Source of the DNA: Mucilaginibacter_A sp050954285
Lineage (GTDB): Bacteria; Bacteroidota; Bacteroidia; Sphingobacteriales; Sphingobacteriaceae
DNA length: 64,000 nt
Assembly (NCBI GenBank): GCA_050954285.1
Contig: JBPBPL010000017.1
Location: 84,520-148,519 of the forward strand
Direction of reading: 5' to 3'
A model generated the notes under the pieces. The model ran no database searches. It worked only from the letters and a program-made list of their open reading frames with translations, and was not told where the DNA came from. Made by a program: the position numbers and the translations under genes. Positions 37,424-47,900 of the stretch are shown here, piece by piece; positions within the stretch are counted from its first letter, which is position 1; each line of letters starts with the position of its first letter.

Positions 37424-37528
37424 ATTTCAAAATTTTCAGGGCTTTTTCAAGTTGATTTTATGTGTTAAACCTGCGTCATCTTAGCTATTAAACCGGGTTA
37501 AAACGGGCTATTCTTTGTATTTTTAATC

Positions 37529-38629
37529 ATGGAAATCAGCGAAATTTTTGAGGATATAAAAGAAGCAATACTACCCGAAAGCGACTACAAACCCTATAAA
37601 TTGTGGATGCCAAAACGGGTTGTCATCACTCCGGATGCTTTGAATGAACCTTACGGACAAGAGCTTTATGAGCGGATTACCCGTCAGGGTTTATCCATAG
37701 AGATTATGAAAAATAACCGCATCACAGGTTTGCGTGGTGCAACGGAACGAGAAACGTATAAAATTGCCAAAAATACTTTAGCCATTGTAAATGCGCCGCC
37801 AAGTGCATTTAATTTAAGGCCGATTCCGCCTTCTGCTGATTGGCAGTTTCACCTTGCCGAAGGTTGCCCGGCGCATTGTCAGTATTGTTATCTGGCTGGC
37901 AGTTTATCTGGCCCGCCAGCAATCCGGGTTTTTGCCAATCTGCCTTCTATTTTGGATAGTTTACATCGGTTTGAACGTCTCAATCAGCCCACAACTTTTG
38001 AAGCCAGTTGTTATACTGATCCTTTAAGTTTAGAACATTTAACTGGTGGATTGGAAAAAACTATTAAGTTTTTTGGCGAGCGGGAAAATAGTTTTCTGCG
38101 TTTTGTTACCAAATTTGATGCGATTCAACCGCTGTTAAATATCCCGCACCATGGCCATACGCGTTTCAGGCTCAGTTTAAATGCAGAACCTGTAGCTAAA
38201 CGTTTGGAAGGCGGCACGGCCTCTGTTCCGGCAAGGATTAAAGCTTTGCGCAAATTAGCGCAGCCAAAAGAACAGGGTGGCGGCAATTATCCAATTGGCA
38301 TTGTGCTGGCACCGATTATGCCGATACCAGATTGGAAAGAACATTACACTGCCTTGTTCGAGCAACTTTCAGCTAATTTGAACTTCAATTGTAATTTAAC
38401 TTTTGAATTAATAAGTCATCGTTTTACGCCAGGTTCCAAAGATGTTTTAATGGAATGGTATCCAAATACCAGCCTGGAAATGGACGAAGCTTCCCGCGCT
38501 ACTAAAACCAATAAATTTGGTGGAACGAAGTACGTTTATCAAAAAGATGTGATGAAAGAACTGAAAAGCTTTTTTGAGCAGCAGATTGCTATGCGTTTTC
38601 CGCAGGCTTCAATCCTTTACTGGACGTAA
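37529..38629 (+). CDS. Radical SAM protein of the spore photoproduct lyase family
   Basis: A 366-residue enzyme with the [4Fe-4S]/SAM motif C113-x3-C117-x2-C120 (AEGCPAHCQYCYL). Its body resembles SplB (TFEASCYTDPLSLEH; FVTKFDAIQPLL; RFRLSLNAEPVAKRLEGGTAS). SplB repairs the UV spore photoproduct, but this organism is not a spore-former. A role in another DNA-photodamage repair or a different substrate is possible; I cannot decide. Its 3' end overlaps the convergent MFS gene by 41 bases. Confidence 0.85.
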   Translation: MEISEIFEDIKEAILPESDYKPYKLWMPKRVVITPDALNEPYGQELYERITRQGLSIEIMKNNRITGLRGATERETYKIAKNTLAIVNAPPSAFNLRPIPPSADWQFHLAEGCPAHCQYCYLAGSLSGPPAIRVFANLPSILDSLHRFERLNQPTTFEASCYTDPLSLEHLTGGLEKTIKFFGERENSFLRFVTKFDAIQPLLNIPHHGHTRFRLSLNAEPVAKRLEGGTASVPARIKALRKLAQPKEQGGGNYPIGIVLAPIMPIPDWKEHYTALFEQLSANLNFNCNLTFELISHRFTPGSKDVLMEWYPNTSLEMDEASRATKTNKFGGTKYVYQKDVMKELKSFFEQQIAMRFPQASILYWT

Positions 38630-39866
38630 GCACCCGTTGCCGGAGCTCGCGGCGGGTAGCTGTTCCGGCTTTTTTAAGGTATGGAATGAAACAAATGACG
38701 GAAATAACACCCGCAATTCCTTCCGCAGAAACAATAAGTGAAGCTCCAAAATAGTGCGCCATAAAACCGATAACTAAACTGCCAATGGGTGCCATGCCCT
38801 GAAAAGCCATCACATAATAACTGATAACGCGGCCGCGCATATTCTCATCCACATGCGTTTGGATGTAAGTGTTTGAAGCAGCAATTTGCGACATCATGCC
38901 AAATTCTGCGGCCATGATAAAGCATAATGCCAGCGAAAAAAATTTAGTTACGGAAAATAAAAATAAACTGATAGCAAATTGTGCGCAACCATACCCGATT
39001 ACTTTAAGCAGGCTTTTGCCAGGTTTTAAAGTGGCCATATAAACTGCGCCACCCAATGCGCCCAAACCCGATACTGCGTTTAGCCAGCTAAATGTGGTTA
39101 CGTTGCCATGAAAAATATCCGTAGCAAAAACAGGCAGCAAAGTAGAATATGGCATCACAAAAAAACTTGTACAGGCCATTAGCAAAATAACCGAACGCAA
39201 ACCGGCATGCTGCTGCAAATAGTTGTAGCCTTCACGCAAACCCTGCCAAATATCCTGTTTGATTATTTGCTTTGTTTGTGGCGGAATTTTCATCAGCAGT
39301 AATGAAGCAATCACAGCAACGAAACTTAAAAAGTTGACGGCAAAACATACGCCTTCGCCAAAACTACTCAGTATAAAACCGGCAGCAACCGGCCCCAGCA
39401 AGCGCGCCAGCGTAACCATAGACGAATTGAGCGCAATAGCATTCGGTAAATCCTTTTTATCATCGATAAGTAAGATCATCAGTGATTGCCGCGCCGGCGT
39501 ATCAAACGCATTGATGATCCCCAAAATCACGCTTAAAACAATAATAATCGTGATGTCATAATGATGCGTAAGCACAACCAATGTTAACAGGCCGGCCTGA
39601 ACCATGGAAGCTATCTGCGTGTAAAACAGTACTTTATAACGGCTGTGCCGATCTGTTAGCGCGCCGCCATAAGGCGATAATAACATGATCGGGATTTGTC
39701 CGGCAAAAACTACTAATCCAAGCATCAGTTCAGAATGGGTGAGTCTGAAAACCAGCCAGCTCACGGCCATACGCTGCATCCAGGTGCCAATTAAAGAAAT
39801 GGCCTGCCCAGAAAAATACAACCTGAAATTTGAATATTTTAAAGCCCTGACGGCGGTTAAATTCAT
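38589..39866 (-). CDS. MFS transporter (EntS-like branch)
   Basis: A 425-residue carrier with twelve predicted membrane helices. It has the MFS signature between helices 2 and 3 (GGALTDRHSRYKVL). The N-terminal ALKYSNFRLYFSGQAISLIGTWMQ is typical of the MFS_3/EntS group, which exports siderophores, or small drugs. The substrate is unknown. It overlaps the convergent radical SAM gene tail to tail. Confidence 0.88.
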   Translation of the reverse strand: MNLTAVRALKYSNFRLYFSGQAISLIGTWMQRMAVSWLVFRLTHSELMLGLVVFAGQIPIMLLSPYGGALTDRHSRYKVLFYTQIASMVQAGLLTLVVLTHHYDITIIIVLSVILGIINAFDTPARQSLMILLIDDKKDLPNAIALNSSMVTLARLLGPVAAGFILSSFGEGVCFAVNFLSFVAVIASLLLMKIPPQTKQIIKQDIWQGLREGYNYLQQHAGLRSVILLMACTSFFVMPYSTLLPVFATDIFHGNVTTFSWLNAVSGLGALGGAVYMATLKPGKSLLKVIGYGCAQFAISLFLFSVTKFFSLALCFIMAAEFGMMSQIAASNTYIQTHVDENMRGRVISYYVMAFQGMAPIGSLVIGFMAHYFGASLIVSAEGIAGVISVICFIPYLKKAGTATRRELRQRVLTSSKGLKPAENA

Positions 39867-39878
39867 GCTGAAAATATA

Positions 39879-39890
39879 ATGCTTCTTTTA
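39879..39890 (-). repeat. Motif A copy upstream of MFS gene
   Basis: Exact ATGCTTCTTTTA with TCGCCCAAAATTTGGG flank, in the 48-base gap between the ostA-like and MFS genes, which run in the same direction. Confidence 0.75.
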
Positions 39891-39914
39891 TCGCCCAAAA
39901 TTTGGGTTGAAAAA

Positions 39915-42044
39915 TTAAGAACCAACCGGTTGCTTAGCCAGATCGTTTTTCTCTTTTATAACTGGCGTTATGGGTTTTGGTTTCTGCGGAGATACTGTTT
40001 TTACCGGCTTATTTTTTTGCCTGTTGATGATTGATTCCTTAGAAACTGGCCGGTCTTTCGGCTTCCATATAAAGCCTTTCAAAATTTTCTGGTCATCTTT
40101 TAAACCTTCAACCGGATAAAGCTGCGCATCAGCCTTGCTCAAAAAAACGATTTTACTGGGCTTGTTTTCTTTTAACTGGATACGGATCCGGCTGCTCAGC
40201 GAATGGTTCATTTTTGAAGCTTTTTCTTTTTCGTAATCAAAATACAAACTTTCCGCATTGCCATCTACATACAACGTGTTCAGTTTATTATTGCTGAAAA
40301 TACCACGAATTTTTTTGCCCGAAACCTGGTTAAAATTAGTTGAATCGCCCTGCGTATTTACCACAAATGAATGCCGGATCAAATCCATATTATCCAGCTT
40401 CCTATTTTTCATCTGCAAAAAAATCGTGTCGGCCGTCAGTTGCGAACCTTGCGTCCAGATAATTGGTTTCACATAACAGCGTACCAGCGAATCACTATTG
40501 CTGAATGTGATGGAATCGGCCACGGCCTGCAAATCCGACTTAAAAATTTTACCATGCGGCCAGGCATTAATCACCCGGATGCGGGAAGTATCGCTCAGCA
40601 GCACTTTTCGCGAAGCATAAACCGGATCATTTTCCAGCGCTTTCCGGATCGAATCCTGTTGGGCTTTTTTAATCGCTTTCAGTGCCAAAGTATCTACCAC
40701 GCGTTTTTTTTCTGGTTTTGGCAAAATCATCTTTCCAAAAAATTCGCGGTGCAGATACGTTGTATCTTTCAGGTTCCGCAAATCCAGATCCAGTGCTTCC
40801 AGGTCATTTTTGCCTTTAATTTTTGGTTTTGGCCGAGGTTTTCCGCGGAGTGCACTATCCACCAAGCCCGCTAAACGCAGCTGCTCCTGCCTAAATTTAT
40901 GAGCTTTGAATGTGGTGATGTAAGTATCCAAAGTATCGCCAGCCAAATACGTAGAATCCCGGCGCACAATCATGGTATCTCTGCGTAAACGTGCAACAGG
41001 TTTTTCTATGGCTGGTTTTTGGGGCGATTGCTTTGCTGGCGATGCTGTTTTTACCGTACTTTTTTTGGTAGATGCAGTTGTTGTTGCTGCGGTTGCTGGT
41101 TTCTTTTTAATTACATATTTGTCCGGGTGTTTCAGCGAATCTTTATTAACAGAATCACGCTGCTCGGTAATCAAAACCACATATGCGTTTTTGGTAGCCA
41201 CCACACGATCCTGACTTTTGACATAATTGGCCAAATCACTGTATAAAGTTGTCCGTTGCTCCCGATCCACGAAAACAACGTGATGTGTGGCACGGCCCAA
41301 ACCGGCAATATCATCAAAAAACAACGTATCGCCCACCATCGTTTTCGAGCCTTGCTGATAACGGTTATTCTTCGTTCCCAAAGCTTGCCGCGTAATTGTG
41401 TTGTACGTGCCGTTTTCGGTATAAAGTGTATCGGTTTTCTGGTAAATATGCGTTGGCCCGTAAAAATATGCAATCTTGGAATTGGAATTATAACGCATCG
41501 TATCCGATTTTACGATCGCATCTTTTCCGGTCAAAACCACATCGTAACGGAAAAAAGCATCGCGCGAAACGGCAAAATAATAGCCGTTTTTGCTCACCAG
41601 ATTATTTTCGTTTTGGGTGAGTTTCCCGCCATCGGTATAAGTACCATAACGGGTTAAAGTATTGTAATTGAGGTGATTGGTGGTTAAAACCGCATCTTTA
41701 TCAACCAATCGCACGTTGTTGGTCAGAATGGCAATGTGCGTATTTCCGTTGTAATTCAGCAAATCCGAATACACATTTAACGTATCCGCCTGATGGATAA
41801 TGACATGGCCAAAAGCATCAAACGCGTTTTTCTGAGGATAAAAATAAGCACTGTCGGATTGCAGTGTTGTGTTTTCGTGCTGAAAAGTACCATTGTAAAC
41901 TTTAAAAAAATCAACGCCATTGGATTTTATTCCAACGGTTCGGGCAGATGAAAGCAAATGCACAACCGACGGTTTTTTTTGTGCCGAAACCAAAACCGTC
42001 ATCAGTAAAAAACAAAACGTAATCCAGAGTTTATGCACGTACAA
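39915..42044 (-). CDS. OstA-like organic solvent tolerance/LPS transport protein
   Basis: A 709-residue secreted protein with a signal peptide (FLLMTVLVSAQ). Residues ~30-290 are an OstA/LptA-type jelly-roll made of repeated short strands (FQHENTTLQSDSAYFYPQKNAFDAFGHVII...VYSDLLNYNGNTHIAILTNNVRL). This is typical of the Bacteroidota OstA_2 family, thought to serve lipopolysaccharide transport across the periplasm. A Lys/Thr/Pro-rich middle and a second jelly-roll half follow. Two exact motif B copies lie in the coding region (39992-40003 and 41042-41053). Divergent from tilS with 44 bases between. Confidence 0.85.
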   Translation of the reverse strand: MYVHKLWITFCFLLMTVLVSAQKKPSVVHLLSSARTVGIKSNGVDFFKVYNGTFQHENTTLQSDSAYFYPQKNAFDAFGHVIIHQADTLNVYSDLLNYNGNTHIAILTNNVRLVDKDAVLTTNHLNYNTLTRYGTYTDGGKLTQNENNLVSKNGYYFAVSRDAFFRYDVVLTGKDAIVKSDTMRYNSNSKIAYFYGPTHIYQKTDTLYTENGTYNTITRQALGTKNNRYQQGSKTMVGDTLFFDDIAGLGRATHHVVFVDREQRTTLYSDLANYVKSQDRVVATKNAYVVLITEQRDSVNKDSLKHPDKYVIKKKPATAATTTASTKKSTVKTASPAKQSPQKPAIEKPVARLRRDTMIVRRDSTYLAGDTLDTYITTFKAHKFRQEQLRLAGLVDSALRGKPRPKPKIKGKNDLEALDLDLRNLKDTTYLHREFFGKMILPKPEKKRVVDTLALKAIKKAQQDSIRKALENDPVYASRKVLLSDTSRIRVINAWPHGKIFKSDLQAVADSITFSNSDSLVRCYVKPIIWTQGSQLTADTIFLQMKNRKLDNMDLIRHSFVVNTQGDSTNFNQVSGKKIRGIFSNNKLNTLYVDGNAESLYFDYEKEKASKMNHSLSSRIRIQLKENKPSKIVFLSKADAQLYPVEGLKDDQKILKGFIWKPKDRPVSKESIINRQKNKPVKTVSPQKPKPITPVIKEKNDLAKQPVGS

Positions 42045-42088
42045 AATTAATTTTTTGGTTGGGTAATTAAATCATTTATTTTAGCCCG

Positions 42089-43429
42089 ATGCTGCCCGTA
42101 CCACAATTTCAGGAATTTATAGCGCGCCATGCTCTTTTTACTGCACAAAAAACGGTGCTGGCAGCTGTGAGCGGTGGCAAAGATTCTGTTTTACTGGCAC
42201 ATCTGCTTAAAAGTTCGGGCTATAATTTTGCTTTGGCGCACTGCAATTTTCAGCTGCGCGGACAGGAAGCCAAACGCGATCAGGTTTTTACCGCAAATTT
42301 AGCACAGCAACTGCAGGTTCCGTTTTTTTTAACAGAATTTAACACTGCGGATTTTGCTGCCGAAAATCATATTTCGATCCAGATGGCGGCTCGGGAACTG
42401 CGTTATCATTGGTTTGAAAAAATTTGTGCTGAACAAAACTTCGACGTGATTGCAACAGCACATCATCAAAATGATGCCATAGAAACCATATTGCTGAACC
42501 TGACGCGCGGAACCGGAATTGCCGGAATGCACGGAATCCTGCCGAAAAATGGAAGATTGGTTCGGCCGATGCTGTTTTTATCGAGGGAAAATATAGATGA
42601 TGTTTGTACCGAAGAAAACCTGGATTTTGTGGAAGACAGTTCCAACGCTTCCGTAAAATATGCGCGCAACAAAATCCGGCTGGAAGTGGTGCCGAAGCTG
42701 AAAGAACTCAACCCCAATCTCGAAAAAACTTTTGAGCAAAACCTGCAACATTTCCGGCAGCTGGAGCAATTGCTGGAACAAACTTTACAACATTTGCGAG
42801 ATACTGTTTTTATCCACTTAAAATTGGAAACGCGGATTAAAATTTCAGATTTGAAAATGCTTCATCCGCAGCAATTATTAACTTTTGGTTTGCTGCGCGA
42901 ATTTAATTTTAGCGAACCGGTTGTTACTGATTTGCTGCTTTCGTTGGAAAAACATTCGGGCAGAACCTTTGAATCACCTTCGCACCAGCTTATTTTAGAT
43001 CGAACGGAAATCATTATTCAGCCTAAAAAAACACCGATAAAAGAAGCATTGCTGATTAATGAAGATCAGTATGAAATTACTTTTCAAAATTTTAACCTGA
43101 AACTTTTGCACGATGAAAGCGCGCTGATTGTGAAAAATAACCCGATGGCAACTTCTGTAGCTGCCGAAAAACTGATTTTCCCGCTCCTGATCCGAAACTG
43201 GCAAACCGGCGATTATTTTTATCCGCTTGGGATGCAAAACCGGCAGAAACTGAGTGATTTTTTCGTGCAGCAAAAAGTTCCGCTGCATCAAAAATCCAAA
43301 ATTCCGGTGCTGGTAAATGGCAATCAGGAAATTATCTGGATAGCAGGTTTCCGGTTGGATAACCGTTATAAAGTAAATTCCGGCACCAAAAAAGTTGTTA
43401 TCTTCGAACTGTTCAACACTATTTTATGA
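42089..43429 (+). CDS. tilS: tRNA(Ile)-lysidine synthetase
   Basis: A 446-residue ATP-dependent enzyme making lysidine at C34 of tRNA-Ile(CAU), essential for AUA reading. The PP-loop SGGKDS is at residues 28-33, followed by HCNFQLRG, ATAHHQNDAIETILLNLTRGTG and the C-terminal substrate-binding domain (IRNWQTGDYFYPLGMQNRQKLSDFFVQQKVP). Length and order are normal. Three exact motif copies lie in the gene: B at 42569 and 42801, A at 43038. This is the highest density within any coding region here. Confidence 0.96.
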   Translation: MLPVPQFQEFIARHALFTAQKTVLAAVSGGKDSVLLAHLLKSSGYNFALAHCNFQLRGQEAKRDQVFTANLAQQLQVPFFLTEFNTADFAAENHISIQMAARELRYHWFEKICAEQNFDVIATAHHQNDAIETILLNLTRGTGIAGMHGILPKNGRLVRPMLFLSRENIDDVCTEENLDFVEDSSNASVKYARNKIRLEVVPKLKELNPNLEKTFEQNLQHFRQLEQLLEQTLQHLRDTVFIHLKLETRIKISDLKMLHPQQLLTFGLLREFNFSEPVVTDLLLSLEKHSGRTFESPSHQLILDRTEIIIQPKKTPIKEALLINEDQYEITFQNFNLKLLHDESALIVKNNPMATSVAAEKLIFPLLIRNWQTGDYFYPLGMQNRQKLSDFFVQQKVPLHQKSKIPVLVNGNQEIIWIAGFRLDNRYKVNSGTKKVVIFELFNTIL

Positions 43430-43923
43430 GTACAAAACCGGCTTTTACAGAAAAGCAATACTTGGGCCGCGAGTTCATCCCAATCACCATTCGGCTGGCT
43501 TTATCCATACTTTGTTTCGCCATTTATTTCTTTACAATTGAGCGGGAACGCAAAGGGGATTTGCTGCTGATTGTGGGTTTTGGTATCCTGATAATTTCTA
43601 TGGTGATGGGTTTTATACTGCATTATCGCATCCGGGTGATGAATAAAAGCCTGCTGATTGACGGTTTGTGGACTACACAACTGGTTAAAATAGACCTAAA
43701 CAGCATTACACATGTGGAACAAAAACCTTACAGCCGATATTTTTTAAACAATCCGGTTTATAATCTGCATAAAAAAGGAACCATCCGCTTTTACACCGGC
43801 GGTAATTGCGCCGTGCATTTAACTGATCGTGATGGTTTGATTTACATTATCGGTTCGCTGCATCCTAATGAACTGGAACGCGCGATTTTGGGTGAGATGG
43901 GGAAGAAGGGAAGTGGAGTTTAA
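43426..43923 (+). CDS. Small membrane protein, tilS operon
   Basis: A 165-residue protein overlapping the tilS stop by four bases (ATGA), so translation is coupled. It has two membrane helices at about 22-40 and 47-65, then a soluble beta-rich domain (NKSLLIDGLWTTQLVKIDLNSITHVEQKPY...TIRFYTGGNCAVHLTDRDGLIYIIGSLHPNELERAI). This resembles a PH-like membrane-associated domain. Function unknown. Confidence 0.75.
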   Translation: MSTKPAFTEKQYLGREFIPITIRLALSILCFAIYFFTIERERKGDLLLIVGFGILIISMVMGFILHYRIRVMNKSLLIDGLWTTQLVKIDLNSITHVEQKPYSRYFLNNPVYNLHKKGTIRFYTGGNCAVHLTDRDGLIYIIGSLHPNELERAILGEMGKKGSGV

Positions 43924-43946
43924 GTTTAGTTTAGGGTTAATATAAA

Positions 43947-44831
43947 ATGAAACAAACTGTAGAATCTAAAAAGCAATCCGAATTTTTGAAATGGTTCCAA
44001 CCCACTTTGGATGCTTTGAAAGATTTGGGCGGATCTGGTAAACCAAGAGAAGTTTCTGCAAAAATTGCTGAAAAGCTGAAGCTTAGCGATAAAATTCTTA
44101 GTGAAATAACGAAGACAGGAATTCCAAAGTTCCATAATCAGGTATGCTGGGCAAGGCAATATTTGGTTTGGGAAAATTACCTGGATTCCTCTGCCCGTGG
44201 AACTTGGGCTTTAACAAAAGAAGGTTGGAAAGCAAAGATTTCAGATCAAGACGCAAGAAACATTTCTGCAAAGTGGGTTGAGGTTCATCAAAAAGCTAAA
44301 AAAAATAACAAACCTTTAGATGAAGTTTTAAACATCCAGCAACAAGAAGAACCAGAAAAATTTGAAGTTGAACATACACCAGATTTGTTAGAAGTTTTGC
44401 AACAAGTAACCAGTTCTGGTTTTGAACAGATTTGTGCTTTACTGCTTAGAGAATCTGGTTTTGAAAATGTTGAAGTTACAGGCCGTTCACATGATGGTGG
44501 AATTGATGGTTTTGGAACTTTAGAAATTAATCCTTTTGTTTCTTTTAAAGTGCTGTTTCAATGTAAACGATACAAAGGAACAGTTTCAAGGGCGCAAGTT
44601 GGCGATTTTAGAAATGCAATGCTTGGCCGTGCAGAAAAAGGAATTATCATAACTACCGGAGTTTTTTCTCAGGATGCCATTAAAGAAGCAAACCGGGAAG
44701 GTGCGCCAAAAGTTGAATTAGTTAACGGCGAAAAAATAGTCAAAATGTTTGAAAAAGTACAGTTAGGCGTAAAGCCCAAAACTATTTATGAAGTTGATTT
44801 AACTTTTTTTGAACCTTATTTTCAAAAGTAA
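43947..44831 (+). CDS. mrr: Mrr-type restriction endonuclease
   Basis: A 294-residue protein. Residues ~10-100 are an Mrr N-terminal winged-helix domain (GGSGKPREVSAKIAEKL...VCWARQYLVWENYLDSSARGTWALTKEGW). Residues ~145-275 are a PD-(D/E)xK nuclease with E160, D187 (HDGGIDGFG) and Q205-x-K207 (FQCKRYKG). Mrr cuts methylated DNA. No methyltransferase is adjacent, as expected for a type IV-like enzyme. It follows the tilS operon by 23 bases and ends at a 25-bp perfect hairpin. Confidence 0.93.
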   Translation: MKQTVESKKQSEFLKWFQPTLDALKDLGGSGKPREVSAKIAEKLKLSDKILSEITKTGIPKFHNQVCWARQYLVWENYLDSSARGTWALTKEGWKAKISDQDARNISAKWVEVHQKAKKNNKPLDEVLNIQQQEEPEKFEVEHTPDLLEVLQQVTSSGFEQICALLLRESGFENVEVTGRSHDGGIDGFGTLEINPFVSFKVLFQCKRYKGTVSRAQVGDFRNAMLGRAEKGIIITTGVFSQDAIKEANREGAPKVELVNGEKIVKMFEKVQLGVKPKTIYEVDLTFFEPYFQK

Positions 44832-44834
44832 ATT

Positions 44835-44895
44835 TTACTTCTTTTATCGTGTATTTTTTAGAATGAAGTCAAAAAATACACGATAAAAGAAGTAA
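44835..44895. terminator. 25-bp perfect inverted repeat formed by motif A halves
   Basis: Left arm 44835-44859 begins TTACTTCTTTTATCGTG and right arm 44871-44895 ends CACGATAAAAGAAGTAA. The two are exact complements with an 11-base loop. It sits between convergent mrr and the RND pump gene, so it can terminate both. Motif A cores (one base off consensus) form the outer part of the stem. Confidence 0.9.
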
Positions 44896-44931
44896 TTCAA
44901 TTAAAACCTCTTTTAAAAGGTATACTCATAT

Positions 44932-47900
44932 TTATTTCTCCGCTTCATGCTCAGCTTTTGCTTGTGCTATTTCATATTCCAGTTCAGGATCGATGTTTTG
45001 TTCTTCTACTCTTTTCGCTTTTTCCATGAGTTCATCATGATGAGCGATGAGCCAGTCCAACTGTTTTTTACCGTAAGAAAACCGCGTGAACAACACAAAA
45101 AGTACTGGAACGATAAAGATGGAAATGGTGGAAGAAGCAATCATCCCACCTAAAACCGTAAACCCAATAGTGTTTCTGGATTCTGCACCGGCTCCAGTGG
45201 CTAGAGCAAGCGGCAACACGCCGAGGATAAATGCCAGTGAAGTCATGATAATAGGCCGTAAACGCAGCTTTACTGCTTCTAAGGTAGATTTAATGAGTTC
45301 TTCACCACGATCAACCCTGATCTTGGCAAATTCTACAATCAAAATAGCGTTTTTGGCAGATAGACCGATTAGGGTGATCAACCCAATTTGTGCATAAACA
45401 TTGTTGGTTAATTTCGGATCGATTGTGAGTGCCAAAATCGCACCAAAAGCACTGATAGGTACAGCCAGTAGCACGGAAAACGGTACCGACCAGCTTTCAT
45501 ACAAAGCAGCCAAAAAAAGAAATACAAAGGTGATGGAAAACAGGAAAATATAAATAGTGGTTGATCCAGCCTTTAACTCTTCATAACTCAGGCCCGAAAA
45601 TTCATAAGTATAGCCTCGCGGCAAAGTTGTTTCTGCTAGCGTTTTTAAGCCATCGATGGCCTGGCCAGAACTGTAGCCTGGCGGAATAGCCCCGTCAACT
45701 TCTGCAGAACGAAAAATATTAAAATGGGTAATTAACGGCGCAGCTACAATGGGTTTATAGCTAATTAAGGTGCTCAGCGGCAGCATTTGCCCAGCTTGAT
45801 TGCGCACATAATACTTATTAATATCTGATACCAGGGCGCGATAAGCTGTATCAGCTTGGATAACTACGTGGTAAGTACGGTTGTAAAGTGTAAAATTATT
45901 AACAAAAAGGCTACCCATGTAAGATTGCATGGTCGAAAAAACATCGGTAATATTTACGCCCAGTTTTTCGCACTTTTCCCGATCTACGGTTAAATCATAA
46001 CTTGGTGTATGTGCCGAAAAGTAACTGAAAGCGGTTGAAGTTGCGGGATTTTTCTGTGCTGCTGCAACAAACTTTTTAACTACTTTTTCAAAAGTATGAA
46101 TGTCATCTGTGGAGCTGCCTTGTTCAAGCTGCATGCTAAAACCGGCAGCCAAACCAATACCCCTGATTGGTGGCGGTTGGATCACCACCACGTTTGCATT
46201 TTTGATGCCTGCTTTGGCAATCCGCTTTTTGAGTTCTTTGGTTAAGCCCTCAATTTTTGTAGTAGGCGTGGTGCGTTCATCCCAAGGCGTGAGCATACAA
46301 AACATGGAGCCGTTGTTGGAATTTGCGCCGCCGTTTAAAATATTGAAGCCAGAAATAGCAGTATAATGAAGTATTCCGGGTGTTGAGCCAACAACCTTCA
46401 TCAACTTGGCCATTACCTTAACTGATTGTATCGTTGCAGAAGCTTCTGGCAGCTGATAGGTGACGAACAAACGGCCTCCATCATCTGAAGGAACAAAACC
46501 TGAGGGCTTAGTTTTAAATAATAAAAATGTGCCTGCACAAATGCAAACCAGTATCACTACAATCAATTTGGAGTGCTTGATGCTTTTATCAACAGTGCCG
46601 GTGTATCTGGTGGTTAAATTTTCAAAAAAATGGTTGAAGCCATGGAAAAACTTAGCAATGAAATTTGATTTTTCGGTATAAGGAGGAGTTGGCCTCAACA
46701 GTAATGTGCAAAGTGCAGGTGTTAAAGAGAGTGCGGTAAAAGCCGAAATAATAACGGATATGGCAATGGTAATGGCAAACTGCTGGTACAATCGGCCTAC
46801 AATTCCCGGAATAAAACCTACTGGTACAAACACGGCAGCCAGAATGAGTGCAATTGCAATTACCGGTGCCGAAATCTCTTTCATTGCCTTATAGGTTGCT
46901 TCTTTTGCAGACATTTTTTCTTCGTCAATATACTGCTGCACAGCCTCTACCACAATAATGGCATCATCCACCACAATCCCGATCGCTAGCACAAAACCAA
47001 ACATGGTTAAGGTATTAATGGTGAAGCCAAGCGGTATAAAGAAGCAGAAGGTGGCCAATATTGATACCGGAATAGCCAGAATTGGAATAATGGTAGAGCG
47101 CCAGTTTTGCAAGAATAAAAACACGACAATTGCCACCAAACCTAAAGCTTTTAACAGCGTACCAACTACTTCCTGAATGGAAACTTTAATGATGGTTACC
47201 GATTCAAAAGGAACATTGTAATCCACATCTGCCGGAAAAGTTTTTTTCAACTTGGCCAGCGCTGCATATACGTTTTCAGCCGTTTGAAGCGCATTACTGC
47301 CCGGCGATTGATATACCTGAATGGTGGAAGCGCGGTTTCCATCTACAAAAGCATTGCTGGAAAAGGTGAATTTACCCAATTCAACTCTGGCAACGTCTTT
47401 CAAATAAACCAGCTCTCCGGTTGCCGGTACTGTTTTTACCACTATTTTTTCATAGTCGGCTGCTTTGTTCAACATACCATTTACCAGAATGCCAACTTCT
47501 TTTGATTGGGAAGTATATTGCGGAGGTGCACCAACCGAACCTGCAGCAACATAAACGTTTTGTGCATTTAAAGCCGCGGAAACGTCCGAAGGTGTTAAAC
47601 CATACGATGCCATTTTATCTGGGTTCATCCAGATGCGCATACTAAAATTATCGGTCCGCGCACTTACATCACCTACACCTGGCACACGTAAAATTGCATC
47701 TTGAATAAAGGTGCTGGTATAATTATCTAAAAAAGTAATGTTATGCGTGTGTTTTGGCGAATAAATGGCAATCAGCATTAACTGATCCGGATTACTTGCC
47801 CGCACAGTAAGGCCGATTTTGCTTACCACCGAAGGCAATAAAGGCGAAGCAATACCCACCCGATTTTGCACATTCAAAGCGGCAATTTGTACGTTGGTGC

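Noticed and set aside
43947..44831. Mrr considered as part of a larger defence island.
   Set aside because: Neighbours are tilS, a small membrane protein and efflux genes; no other defence gene is nearby.
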